From Ensifer adhaerens (GTDB taxonomy: Bacteria; Pseudomonadota; Alphaproteobacteria; Rhizobiales; Rhizobiaceae), in assembly GCF_028993555.1 (NCBI RefSeq), contig NZ_CP118610.1, positions 2,790,001-2,854,000 on the forward strand: a DNA stretch of 64,000 bases, in the 5' to 3' direction. Both the position numbers and the translations under genes were made by a program. The notes below the pieces were generated by a model. It was given only the letters and a program-made list of their open reading frames with translations. It was not told where the DNA came from and did not search any database. Shown here piece by piece: positions 9,669-17,822 of the stretch (positions are counted from its first letter, which is position 1; the number at the start of each line of letters is the position of its first letter).

Positions 9669-10074
9669 CGGCAATATCCCCCGAAAAGCCAAGCAGCGAG
9701 CCGCAGTAAATCAGATTTTTCATTTGCCACAACGGAAAATTATCAGATACCGATTCTTTCAGTGACTGTTCTGCAAGAAGCGTTTCGCCGATAGTTGTAG
9801 ATCATCTCGCGATTTTGCCTGCTCCGCAGGTCTGGAAGATGAGATCTATCCCCGGTTCGGTCGCCCCATGAGCAACACCGGCATGTGAGACTTGCGAATG
9901 CGCCATAACCGATTGGTTCTTCACAGTATTCGCAGCGATAGCACAGTGGCTATTGTCGATTGCCCCGATAATGGGTGCCCGCATTTGGGACATCTCCCTC
10001 GCAGCATCTTGGGTGAGCCAAGGCAGCGGTTATCGATCACGTCGCGTGCAATAGGCGCGATGCCGAGTGCTGCC
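9669..10074. other. Intergenic region, no supported gene
   Basis: About 400 bp between the L,D-transpeptidase start and the small secreted-protein gene. Short minus-strand frames exist; one contains CPKCGHP and CRCC cysteine clusters but is interrupted and has no recognised family or start. It could be a decayed mobile-element fragment, but I cannot support that. The first ~100 bp should hold the promoter of the transpeptidase operon. Confidence 0.5.
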
Positions 10075-10395
10075 CTAGTTGGCCCGGATGTCGCGCGCCT
10101 GGCCCGATGTTCTCAGTTCTTCGAGAGTCTTGCCAAGGCAACTTCCACCCTGTTCGGTGCCAACGGCCTTCGCCGCCCCGCTCAAGGTAATCGTCCCGGC
10201 GAAGTTGTCCGAGGCCATATAGGTCGCCGTGCCATCGGCCGTTACCTTCGAGAGGTAAAAGGCATGCTGCGTGCCCTTGTATTCGCAGGCGACAGCGAAC
10301 GGAAACTGATCGAACAGATTGCCCTCCGCGAGGGCAACGGATCCGAAAGCCTGAGCGCTGGCTGCAACCAGCAGTACCGTCAGAGACTTGGACAT
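10075..10395 (-). CDS. Small secreted protein of unknown function
   Basis: About 106 residues. Start at 10395 (MSKSLTVLLVAASAQAFGSV) chosen for its clear signal peptide cleaved near ALA-EG; an ATG at 10419 (MVRIRSAR) is an alternative. Mature part: LFDQFPFAVACEYKGT, with YLSKVTADGTATYMAS and two cysteines (ACEY, GGSCLGK) that could form a disulfide. It looks like a small periplasmic beta-rich protein. I do not recognise the family. It is transcribed in the same direction as its YbaK-type neighbour but lies 223 bp away. Confidence 0.65.
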   Translation of the reverse strand: MSKSLTVLLVAASAQAFGSVALAEGNLFDQFPFAVACEYKGTQHAFYLSKVTADGTATYMASDNFAGTITLSGAAKAVGTEQGGSCLGKTLEELRTSGQARDIRAN

Positions 10396-10618
10396 TCTCG
10401 CAGAGCGTATGCGCACCATCGATCCCCCAACTCGGTATAGATAAGGTTTCCGTCGAACATGATGGTGACGCCAAGCTCCCGCTTTGACAAGCCCGGCAGA
10501 CTGCGCTCGAACGCGGCAACGCTCGACCGCAGGTTGGCGGCCATCTCCGGCTCGGAAGAACGGCGCGCGGACGCCGCCGCCGGCGAACCATCGGCCTGGC
10601 AAATTCTCTGAGCGGCGG

Positions 10619-11089
10619 TCAGGCCGGGTGGCTGAAGCGGGCGATCTGCGCACCCTTCATCAGGTTGCGGAAGTTCGATCCGCTCATGTGCACCAGCGTC
10701 CTGTGGTCGCCGCCTTCGAAGTAGACGTCGTTGACGTCGCCCAGACTTTCGTCGAGCAACACCGGCACGTCATAGGCCGATCCGACGGGCGGCACCGCGC
10801 CGATGTCGCAATCGGCGAAGAGGTTACAAACCTCCTCTTCCGAAGCGAGGCCGAGCCGTCGGTCCATCACGTCCTGCAAGGTGGAGAGCTCAACCCGGTG
10901 CGTGCTCGGCACGACGGCGAGCACGTAGCCCATCTCGTGGTGCACGACCACGGATTTGGCAAGCCTGCTGCCGGGCACATGTGCCGCTCTCGCCGTCTGG
11001 CTGGTGGTGGCTGTGCGATGATGGGCGACGGTGTCATAGGCGACACCCGCACCATCGATATAGTCTTGAAGTTTTCTGGCGATTGTCAT
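10619..11089 (-). CDS. YbaK/EbsC-type aminoacyl-tRNA deacylase
   Basis: Cytoplasmic editing-domain protein (YbaK/ProX fold), 156 residues, expected to hydrolyse mischarged tRNA such as Ala- or Cys-tRNA(Pro). Family features: SQTARAAHVPGSRLAKSVVV with the conserved Lys, the GAVPPVGSAYDVPVLLDESL block with the GxxPP loop, and VYFEGGDHRTLVHMS near the end. Start set at the ATG at 11089 behind GAAGAAGGGG at normal spacing; the GTG at 11098 would lie too close to it. Stand-alone gene. Confidence 0.87.
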   Translation of the reverse strand: MTIARKLQDYIDGAGVAYDTVAHHRTATTSQTARAAHVPGSRLAKSVVVHHEMGYVLAVVPSTHRVELSTLQDVMDRRLGLASEEEVCNLFADCDIGAVPPVGSAYDVPVLLDESLGDVNDVYFEGGDHRTLVHMSGSNFRNLMKGAQIARFSHPA

Positions 11090-11228
11090 CGTCGACACCC
11101 CTTCTTCCGTGGTGGCGCGGAAAGATCATTGTCCTCCCATCCACCATGAAGTCAACGAGGGATGCCCCGCCCCCGATCACGGCGCACCGCCACCATCGGC
11201 ACCAGTCGCCAGCGGACCCGCCGAACGT

Positions 11229-11256
11229 AAAACACCCACGTCCTCAGACGTGGGTG
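11229..11256 (-). terminator. Terminator of the polysaccharide methyltransferase operon
   Basis: Perfect 10-bp stem CACCCACGTC/GACGTGGGTG with loop CTCA; read on the minus strand it is followed by TTTT. It lies 43 bp after the stop of the CmcI-like gene and closes the minus-strand operon 13980-11299. Confidence 0.85.
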
Positions 11257-11298
11257 CTCAACCTGCCCTTGATGGGCAAACTATTGTGGACGCGCGAC

Positions 11299-12069
11299 CT
11301 ACGCCCGACGCTTCAGGAAGCCATCGGGCGCAACCGTGATCATCAGTTTCTGGTCGATAGAGTGGTCGATCTCGAATTCGGGATGCGTTTCCAGATACTT
11401 CCATACGGCCGTTTTCGGATTGTCGCCCTTGCCCCATGACCGATCGGGATAGGCTTCGGAAGGCAGATCCTCAACAACGGTATCGAAGACGACACAATAG
11501 CTGCCGACGCTCGTCAGCGGAGCGTAGGCTTCCAGCTCGGCGAGAACGTGGTCATGCGTATGGTTGCTGTCGAGGCAGACGAGGATACGCGAGTAGGGCT
11601 TTGCGAAAGCCTTGACCTGGTCGATAACCTCCTGCGCAATGCTCGAGCCCTGGATCATCTCGATCCGGGACGCCATCGGATGCGCCTCGATTGCCGCCCG
11701 GTTGTGCTCGCGGATATCGATGTCGATGCCCAGGACCTTCCTGGAAGACTGGCGCGGATCGAACGACGTTCCCGCCTCGATCGCATCCTGCATATCGAGC
11801 AGCGCGAGCATGGAGGCGCTGAGGATGAGCGAGCCGCCATGGGCAATTCCCGTCTCGATCACCAGATCGGGCCGCGTTGCCCAGATGATCTCCTGCATCG
11901 CCACCATGTCCTGCGGGTACTGGATGATCGGCCGGCCCATCCAGTGGAAATTGTAGGAGTACTTGGGACCTATGGATTGGCGAAGAAAATCCGCCGCGCT
12001 CTCATTGAGCGCACGGTTCTCGGCGATCGCCGAGATCCGGCCGGCCATCTCGTTTTGGAATTCAGTCAT
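11299..12069 (-). CDS. CmcI-like methyltransferase (cephalosporin hydroxylase family)
   Basis: A 256-residue protein of the CmcI/rhamnosyl O-methyltransferase family (PF04989), despite the name usually SAM-dependent O-methyltransferases of sugars. The SAM-binding region is ETGIAHGGSLILSASML (residues ~71-87), and the metal/acid positions lie in LGIDIDIREHN and LDSNHTHDHV. Last gene of a three-gene minus-strand operon; overlaps the upstream methyltransferase by 8 bp, implying translational coupling. The context suggests O-methylation of a surface-polysaccharide sugar; the exact acceptor is unknown. Confidence 0.83.
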   Translation of the reverse strand: MTEFQNEMAGRISAIAENRALNESAADFLRQSIGPKYSYNFHWMGRPIIQYPQDMVAMQEIIWATRPDLVIETGIAHGGSLILSASMLALLDMQDAIEAGTSFDPRQSSRKVLGIDIDIREHNRAAIEAHPMASRIEMIQGSSIAQEVIDQVKAFAKPYSRILVCLDSNHTHDHVLAELEAYAPLTSVGSYCVVFDTVVEDLPSEAYPDRSWGKGDNPKTAVWKYLETHPEFEIDHSIDQKLMITVAPDGFLKRRA

Positions 12070-13147
12070 GGTCGACCCCTACATAAGCAAATGCGTTATC
12101 TGACATGGTTCTTATTTCATCGATGTAATTGCGGTTCATCACGTAGATGTTGGATCCCTTCGGCAGCGTCGGAAGCGCCTCGCCCGGAGAAAGGACCTTG
12201 AGCCCGGTCAGGGGCAGGTATTTTCCCTGCTTTGCCGGATTGATGTCAATGACCGCCTTGACCAGCAGGCCCGCCCGCATGCGCAGCAGCGAGAAGATGA
12301 CGCCTTTCGAAGCGCCACCCCAGATGACTGCCGGTTCAGCTTCTGAGCCACCGATCGCGTCGAGCTTGCGCGTGAAATCCGCGGGCAGCTGGGCACGATC
12401 GTTTTCGTCCAGCATCGGCTGCCGCAGCGAATCGAGTTCCGCAACCACGAAAAGATACTGCCCGCCGAAGATCCGCCCGCTCGAAACGACCTTTCCGAAC
12501 ATCCGATGGAAATCGGACAGCCGGAAGTAATTGACGTGTTCGTAGAAGATGTCGAACCAGGCGCGATTGTTGCAGATCCAGTCAAAGCAGGGCACTTCGA
12601 TGTAGATCTTTCCTCCCCCGCCATTGGCCTGTTTCAACTGTTCGAGAAACGAAACCGGGTTCGGGATGTGTTCAAGGACATGCCTGAGGATCAGACCCTT
12701 CGCCTCGATGCCGCTTCCGGGCTGGAAGTACTCGCGGCGAACACGCGGGTTGCTGCCTTCATAGGCCGGGTCGAAACCGGTGATATCGACGCCCTGCTCC
12801 AAGAGCAACTCCAGGAAGAGCCCCTTGCCGCAGCCGACTTCCACCAGTTCCTTATCGCCCATCGTGTCGTGAATGATGGCCGCGACATCATCGAGATGCT
12901 TTCGAAACAGTGGGCTGACGCCCTGTTCGTTCTGGTAGTTGGTATCGTAGATCATCAACTCCGGTCGAAAGGCGTCGTTGCGAACGAGCCCGGATTTGAG
13001 ATCCTCGACGAGCCGCATATCACCGCGCGGCGAAGCAATGGCCTCTTCCGCCGTGTCGTACATTCTGTTCTGAAAAATCGGCAACCCTTGCTGCTCGTAC
13101 AACAACCGCACCGTCTCTGTCGAAGTCATGCCTGCTTCCTTAGCCAT
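12062..13147 (-). CDS. SAM-dependent methyltransferase, sugar C-methyltransferase-like
   Basis: 361 residues. The central class I SAM domain has LVEVGCGKGLFLELLL (motif I), then ILRHVLEHIPNPVSFLEQL and a conserved FYEHVNYF stretch. The C-terminal domain (WGGASKGVIFSL...AVIDINPAKQGKYLP) resembles the C-terminal domain of NovU/TylC3-type sugar C-methyltransferases. It lacks the N-terminal zinc-binding CxxC region of its paralogue at 17823. The ATG at 13147 is preceded by GTGAGG; a GTG at 13156 is possible. It follows the epimerase gene closely. Confidence 0.8.
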   Translation of the reverse strand: MAKEAGMTSTETVRLLYEQQGLPIFQNRMYDTAEEAIASPRGDMRLVEDLKSGLVRNDAFRPELMIYDTNYQNEQGVSPLFRKHLDDVAAIIHDTMGDKELVEVGCGKGLFLELLLEQGVDITGFDPAYEGSNPRVRREYFQPGSGIEAKGLILRHVLEHIPNPVSFLEQLKQANGGGGKIYIEVPCFDWICNNRAWFDIFYEHVNYFRLSDFHRMFGKVVSSGRIFGGQYLFVVAELDSLRQPMLDENDRAQLPADFTRKLDAIGGSEAEPAVIWGGASKGVIFSLLRMRAGLLVKAVIDINPAKQGKYLPLTGLKVLSPGEALPTLPKGSNIYVMNRNYIDEIRTMSDNAFAYVGVDHD

Positions 13148-13152
13148 ATGCC

Positions 13153-13980
13153 TCACCTGACCCCCACCAGATATGGGGGATCGACCAGGTTTTCGGGCCT
13201 CCCACCAAAATTCAGGAGATCCCTTCTACCATACTCGTCGGCAATTCTTGTCGCAAACTCGCGGATGGTGACCGGCACGCCGGAGCAGATATTGACAGCC
13301 CCCTGGTGATCGCCGGCCGCGGTATCGACAATCATCTTTGCCGCCTCGCGCACATCGAGAAAATCGCGAACCTGATGTCCCTGCGTCAGATCTGCCTGAC
13401 GCCCGGCGGCGAGCGCGTTTCTGAGATAGGGAACAAAACGCCGTTCATCCTCCCCTTCCCCATAGAGATAGAACAGCCGGCACCACGCGAATTCGACCTC
13501 GTTCTGTGGCAGCCACTGCGACAGCGCCATGTACGCTGCGGCCTTGGCGCCGGCATAGGGCGTCGTCGGCTTCAAGGGTGTATCGGTCGAAAGGAGACCC
13601 GCGGCAAGGTCATATTCGAAACACGTGCCGATGCCGACAAACCGGCGAACGCCGCTTGCGGCCGCGCATTTCGCCATCCTGAGCGTTCCAGTAAGGCATT
13701 CCAGATTTTCTGGAGCCACGAGATACTTCCCCGCTTCGACGTACCAGGCGAGATGAATGACCGTATCGATGCCCTTGAGCGCGTCCAGCCACCATTCGTC
13801 GGCTTCCGCGAAGAGGGATTTGCTCGACACGATGCGATCGAGCCCCGACAGCCCGCTCACCAGCGGTTCCTTGCCCTCCCGCACTATGGCAGTGACACTC
13901 ACTCCGCGTTCCGCCAATTGGTGCAGGACGTGGCGGCCAACGAAACCGGTGACGCCCGTCACAAGGACCTTACTTGCCAA
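13153..13980 (-). CDS. NAD-dependent epimerase/dehydratase (nucleotide-sugar SDR)
   Basis: Extended short-chain dehydrogenase for nucleotide sugars. The NAD(P) motif VTGVTGFVGRHVL is at the N-terminus and the catalytic Tyr/Lys pair is in TPYAGAKAAAYM. The chosen start is a TTG at 13980 with GGGAAGGG 10 nt upstream, giving 275 residues. The frame stays open upstream through a (CT)25 repeat as an Arg-Glu run to an ATG at 14211 (352 residues), but that extension looks non-protein-like. Probably acts as 4-ketoreductase or epimerase on the deoxysugar made by rfbF/rfbG (inference). First gene of the minus-strand operon. Confidence 0.83.
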   Translation of the reverse strand: MASKVLVTGVTGFVGRHVLHQLAERGVSVTAIVREGKEPLVSGLSGLDRIVSSKSLFAEADEWWLDALKGIDTVIHLAWYVEAGKYLVAPENLECLTGTLRMAKCAAASGVRRFVGIGTCFEYDLAAGLLSTDTPLKPTTPYAGAKAAAYMALSQWLPQNEVEFAWCRLFYLYGEGEDERRFVPYLRNALAAGRQADLTQGHQVRDFLDVREAAKMIVDTAAGDHQGAVNICSGVPVTIREFATRIADEYGRRDLLNFGGRPENLVDPPYLVGVR

Positions 13981-14153
13981 TGCTTGCCATCCCTTCCCGG
14001 CAACGCCCAACGTTCCGCGCGTTCTAAGCCCCGCGCGCGCTGTTTCGCAAACGGTTTCTACGGGCTTTGGACGGACAAATATGAGAAGTAGCTTGTTCGG
14101 GGCTTTCCGCCGCCCCCATTTCAACCGCGATGCATCGTCGCTATGAACATATG

Positions 14154-14209
<56 letters not shown>

Positions 14210-14233
14210 ATCAGGCAAAGGACGCCCGGACAC

Positions 14234-14767
14234 ATGACTCGGTTCAATCGTATTCCCACCCCGCTCGCCGGGCTGACCCTTATCGAGCGAAAGCAGATGG
14301 GTGATGAGCGCGGCTTCTTTTCGCGCTTCTTCTGCCGCGAGGAACTTTCAGAATTTGGTGAAAACGGCACGATCGCCCAGATCAATCACACGAAGACCCA
14401 AATCAAGGGCGCCATACGGGGATTGCACTTCCAGCATCAACCGCATGATGAAATGAAACTGGTTTCATGCCTAGCGGGTGCCGTTTTCGACGTCGCCGTT
14501 GATATTAGGCCCGATTCTCCGACCTATCTTCAGTGGCATGGCGAAATTCTAAGCGCCGAGAATGCCCGTTCCCTGATGATCCCCGGCGGCTTCGCGCATG
14601 GCTTCCAGACGCTGACCGAAAACTGCGAACTGATCTATCTGCATGACAAGCCCTACGCACCACAGGCGGAAGGCGGGCTCAACCCGCTGGATCCACGCCT
14701 TGGCATTTCCTGGCCGCTGGCAGTCACCCAGATGTCGGAACGCGATCGCGCCTTTCCTCTGCTCTAG
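14234..14767 (+). CDS. rfbC: dTDP-4-dehydrorhamnose 3,5-epimerase family protein
   Basis: Cupin-fold sugar epimerase of 177 residues. RmlC family motifs: DERGFFSRFFC at the N-terminus, GAIRGLHFQ with the catalytic His, VSCLAGAVFDVAVDIR with the conserved Asp, and IPGGFAHGFQTL. RmlC epimerises C3 and/or C5 of 4-keto-6-deoxy nucleotide sugars. No rmlA/B/D is in the window; with rfbF and rfbG nearby the substrate may be CDP-linked, and single-carbon epimerases of this family are known. AAAGGA precedes the ATG by 10-12 nt. The (CT)25 tract lies in its leader or promoter. Confidence 0.85.
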   Translation: MTRFNRIPTPLAGLTLIERKQMGDERGFFSRFFCREELSEFGENGTIAQINHTKTQIKGAIRGLHFQHQPHDEMKLVSCLAGAVFDVAVDIRPDSPTYLQWHGEILSAENARSLMIPGGFAHGFQTLTENCELIYLHDKPYAPQAEGGLNPLDPRLGISWPLAVTQMSERDRAFPLL

Positions 14768-14794
14768 CGGCTCTCTACGCCTGGAGCATTCGTA

Positions 14795-14814
14795 GCGCGT
14801 TCGCATGAACGCGC
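14795..14814. terminator. Hairpin between convergent rfbC and glycosyltransferase genes
   Basis: GCGCGTTC (14795-14802), loop GCAT, GAACGCGC (14807-14814). It sits in the 53-bp gap between two converging genes and can act in both directions. Its sequence resembles the dispersed intergenic repeat family seen at 20104-20147. Confidence 0.6.
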
Positions 14815-14820
14815 CGCGCT

Positions 14821-15669
14821 CTAGAATATCCAGAAGAGCTTGTAGCGGGTTTTCCGGCGCGCATCGTTCCAGCACATGCGGAAGAACTTCATTCGGGTCA
14901 GCAAGCCAGCTTTCGGGAGGATGTGAACAAGCTTGTAGCATCCAAACGTGTATTTCAGCCGCTGCTGCAGCCGGTCGCGGAACGCCTTCGCCCCATATTT
15001 TTGCTCGGATCCCGAGCCTTCGACGAAATCATAGGTTGGCCCGGACACGTAGACGACAAGGTCCCGGGCGATAAACTCGGCGAGCACATAGGAAGCGGAG
15101 CACCAGGGATTGTTCAATTCGACCCACCGCCTCACTATGGTGTCGCGCGCACCGGAACGAAAGACGCCATAGATCCACTCTGCAGGGAACGTCAGGTTTC
15201 GCGGCACCTTCCCCTGTTCATAAGAGCTTCGAAAATCAATAACCGACGAAGCAGGATGTTTCATCTTCAGCGTGCTCTTGCCGATGACCTTGGTCGAACC
15301 GGCGGCCAGCATCCTGCCCTCGTCCAGGCGCAATGCACCCACAAGCGCGCCCAGGAAATCGGCTGACGAAAAATCGTCGCAAGCGCGCAGACAGAAGAAC
15401 TTCCCGCTGGCCGCACCCAATTCAAACGCCTTGGTGAAGTTGTCCTGCGCGCTGAGATGGACCGAATTCCGGACAACCGAAAAGCGACTGTCCTTCTCGC
15501 AGAACGCCTGCGCTATGGACAGGGTATCGTCGGTTGAGCAGTTCTCCAGGATGATTGCCCGAAAGGCAGCGAAGTCCTGGTTCGCGATACATTCCAAGCT
15601 CTTCAAAAAGGTCTTCGCGCCGTTATACACGGGAAAGACCACCACCAGTTCTGCCTGCTCTGTCGTCAT
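14821..15669 (-). CDS. Family 2 glycosyltransferase
   Basis: GT-A fold glycosyltransferase, about 282 residues; start at 15669 (MTTEQAELVVVFPVYNGAKT) selected because the family begins right before VVVFPVYNGA. The nucleotide-binding region includes LENCSTDDTLSIAQAF, and a DDFSSADFL stretch supplies the DxD-like metal site. A basic C-terminus (RMKFFRMCWNDARRKTRYKL) may contact the membrane. Donor and acceptor are unknown; the setting points to polysaccharide assembly. Monocistronic, converging on rfbC. Confidence 0.83.
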   Translation of the reverse strand: MTTEQAELVVVFPVYNGAKTFLKSLECIANQDFAAFRAIILENCSTDDTLSIAQAFCEKDSRFSVVRNSVHLSAQDNFTKAFELGAASGKFFCLRACDDFSSADFLGALVGALRLDEGRMLAAGSTKVIGKSTLKMKHPASSVIDFRSSYEQGKVPRNLTFPAEWIYGVFRSGARDTIVRRWVELNNPWCSASYVLAEFIARDLVVYVSGPTYDFVEGSGSEQKYGAKAFRDRLQQRLKYTFGCYKLVHILPKAGLLTRMKFFRMCWNDARRKTRYKLFWIF

Positions 15670-15982
15670 CGGCCGTCTGCACCATTTTTTGTCTAGGCCG
15701 TTGGTGACTAGACCTGCCACGACCAAAACGCAATGCGCAAGGCCCGGAGAGCCGAGCGACCGGGATCAGTCTGCCGACATCGGGCAATTGATTTAGGTGG
15801 CCAAATCGTGCATTGAACGCCGGCGTTTCCGCTCGCCCGTCGCGCCAAATGTCTGCTGTTCGCGCGCGGGTCCATCACCTGCCTTGCCAGGTGACGCGGC
15901 CCATCCCCGCGCAAGGTGGCGTGGGTATCCCAAGCGGAGAAATGCGTGGTGCGCACCGCACGCGCGGCTATGAGGCAGTTGC
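15670..15982. other. Divergent promoter region between a glycosyltransferase and rfbF
   Basis: 313 bp with no supported gene; short frames here have no family resemblance. It must hold the promoters of the glycosyltransferase (-) and of rfbF-rfbG (+). A small TCACCTG/CAGGTGA inverted repeat occurs near 15877-15896. No clear operator was identified. Confidence 0.5.
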
Positions 15983-16750
15983 ATGAAAGTCGTCATTCTT
16001 GCCGGTGGTTACGGCACGCGGATTTCCGAAGAAAGCCATCTCCGGCCCAAGCCGATGATCGAGATCGGTGGCCGGCCGATCCTGTGGCACATCATGAAGA
16101 TCTACAGCCACTACGGCTTCAATGATTTCGTGATCTGCCTCGGATATCGCGGCTACATGATCAAGGAATACTTCTCGAACTACGTCCTGCACCAGTCGGA
16201 TGTCACCTATGACATGGCGACGGGCGAGACCCTGTTTCATTCGAACAAGGCCGAACCCTGGCGCGTGACGCTGGTGGACACCGGAACGGATTCCTTGACA
16301 GGCGGGCGATTGAAGCGCGTCGCCGACCATCTTGGCGATACGTTCTGCCTGACCTATGGCGACGGTGTTGCCAATGTCGACATCAAGGCCCTGACCGAAT
16401 TTCACCGCAGCCACGGCCGCGACGCCACCGTCACGAGCGTCGTTCCGCCGGGACGTTACGGCGCGCTCGCTATCAGCGACCACAAGGTTCAGAGCTTCAT
16501 CGAAAAGCCGGCCGGCGACAACGGCCGCATCAACGGCGGCTTCTTCGTTCTCAATCGCTCGGTGCTCGATCGCATCGAAGGCGACCATGTCGCGTTCGAG
16601 TCCGGCCCGCTCGAGGGCCTGGCCCGTGATGGCCAACTGATGGCCTTTGCGCATGACGGTTTCTGGCGACCGATGGACACGCTGCGCGACAAGAACCAGC
16701 TCGAAGAACTCTGGCAACATGGTTCGGCGCCCTGGAAAGTCTGGTCATGA
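15983..16750 (+). CDS. rfbF: Glucose-1-phosphate cytidylyltransferase
   Basis: Makes CDP-glucose from CTP and glucose-1-phosphate, the first step of CDP-6-deoxyhexose synthesis. 255 residues with the nucleotidyltransferase start VVILAGGYGTRISEES, then LRPKPMIEIGGRPILWHIMK, and the RfbF-specific FNDFVICLGYRGYMIKEYF and CLTYGDGVANVD blocks. The C-terminus has FWRPMDTLRDKNQLEELW. It overlaps rfbG by 4 bp (ATGA), so the two enzymes are translationally coupled. Confidence 0.95.
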   Translation: MKVVILAGGYGTRISEESHLRPKPMIEIGGRPILWHIMKIYSHYGFNDFVICLGYRGYMIKEYFSNYVLHQSDVTYDMATGETLFHSNKAEPWRVTLVDTGTDSLTGGRLKRVADHLGDTFCLTYGDGVANVDIKALTEFHRSHGRDATVTSVVPPGRYGALAISDHKVQSFIEKPAGDNGRINGGFFVLNRSVLDRIEGDHVAFESGPLEGLARDGQLMAFAHDGFWRPMDTLRDKNQLEELWQHGSAPWKVWS

Positions 16751-17814
16751 GCCGGCTTGCCAACCCCGCCTTCTGGGCAGGCAAACGCGTATTTCTGACC
16801 GGCCACACCGGTTTCAAGGGAAGCTGGGCGCGGCTCTGGCTGGTCCAGATGGGCGCTCGTGTTGCCGGTTACGCCTTGCCGCCCGCCGCTGAGCCGTCTC
16901 TGCACGCCCTGCTCGGGCCGAGCGAAACCGCAGGCGAACACCTCAACGATATCCGCGACGGCGATAAGCTCGCGACGGCCATCCGACAGTTCGACCCGGA
17001 AATCATCCTGCACATGGCGGCCCAGCCGCTGGTGCGCGAAAGTTACCGGACTCCGGCCGAGACCTTCGATGTCAACGTCATGGGAACGGTACGCCTGCTG
17101 GAGGCAGCCCGCACGGCACCCGCGGTCAAGACGATTGTCGTCGTGACCACCGACAAGGTCTACCGTAACGATGAAAGCGGCCGGCATTTTCCGGAAGATG
17201 CCGCGCTCGGCGGCCATGATCCCTACTCCGGCTCGAAGGCGGCCTGCGAACTGGTCGTTTCGACCTGGCGGGATTCGTTCCTGCGCGAGCGCGATACCCG
17301 GGTGGCGACGGCCCGCGGCGGCAATGTGCTGGGCGGTGGAGACTTCTCCGTTGACCGACTGGTCCCCGATATCGTCAGAGCTGCACTCTCGGGCGAGATG
17401 CTCGATATCCGCAGCCCGATGGCGACCCGGCCCTGGCAACACGTTCTCGACTGCCTCAACGGCTACTTTGTCTATGCCGAGGCACTGCACGAGCGCCGGA
17501 CCGATGAGGCGTCGCTGAATTTCGGCCCCTCCCCTGCAGAGCGGCAGATCCCCGTGCGCGATGTCGCTGGCGCGATCCAGGCCGCCATGGGCCTGCCGAC
17601 GGAGTGGCGAGACAACTCGTCGGAAGATCAACCCCGCGAGATGCACACGCTCGGCCTCGATCCCGCACTTGCGCTGAAGACCCTGTCCTGGACCGCGCGG
17701 CTCTCGCAGGATCAGGCGATCGCCTGGACCGCGCACTGGTATGACGGCTGGCGTCGTGGTGGCTCCGCCCGCGACCTGACGCTCGGCCAAATCGACGCTT
17801 TCATGAGAGGCTAA
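16747..17814 (+). CDS. rfbG: CDP-glucose 4,6-dehydratase
   Basis: Converts CDP-glucose to CDP-4-keto-6-deoxyglucose. 355 residues; the NAD motif is VFLTGHTGFKGSW and the catalytic region is VTTDKVYRN with YSGSKAACE (Tyr and Lys). HMAAQPLVRESY and ARGGNVLGGGDFS are characteristic of RfbG. ATGA overlap with rfbF upstream; the C-methyltransferase follows after 8 bp, so these three form one operon and one short pathway. Confidence 0.95.
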   Translation: MSRLANPAFWAGKRVFLTGHTGFKGSWARLWLVQMGARVAGYALPPAAEPSLHALLGPSETAGEHLNDIRDGDKLATAIRQFDPEIILHMAAQPLVRESYRTPAETFDVNVMGTVRLLEAARTAPAVKTIVVVTTDKVYRNDESGRHFPEDAALGGHDPYSGSKAACELVVSTWRDSFLRERDTRVATARGGNVLGGGDFSVDRLVPDIVRAALSGEMLDIRSPMATRPWQHVLDCLNGYFVYAEALHERRTDEASLNFGPSPAERQIPVRDVAGAIQAAMGLPTEWRDNSSEDQPREMHTLGLDPALALKTLSWTARLSQDQAIAWTAHWYDGWRRGGSARDLTLGQIDAFMRG

Positions 17815-17822
17815 CGACTTCG

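Noticed and set aside
9802..10074. Minus-strand cysteine-containing fragment (CPKCGHP, CRCC)
   Set aside because: Frames are interrupted and no transposase or zinc-ribbon family could be supported.
10396..10618. Short minus-strand reading MAANLRSSVAAFERSLPGLS...
   Set aside because: Looks partly protein-like but is short, overlaps the promoter of the small secreted protein and has no ribosome-binding site that I can support.
6869..11256. Possible integrative island at tRNA-Arg
   Set aside because: No integrase, no direct repeat of the tRNA 3' end and no plasmid or phage genes were seen.
15983..17814. Possible dTDP-rhamnose pathway
   Set aside because: The nucleotidyltransferase and dehydratase have RfbF/RfbG (CDP-glucose) signatures and rmlA, rmlB and rmlD are absent, so only the RmlC-like gene hints at rhamnose.
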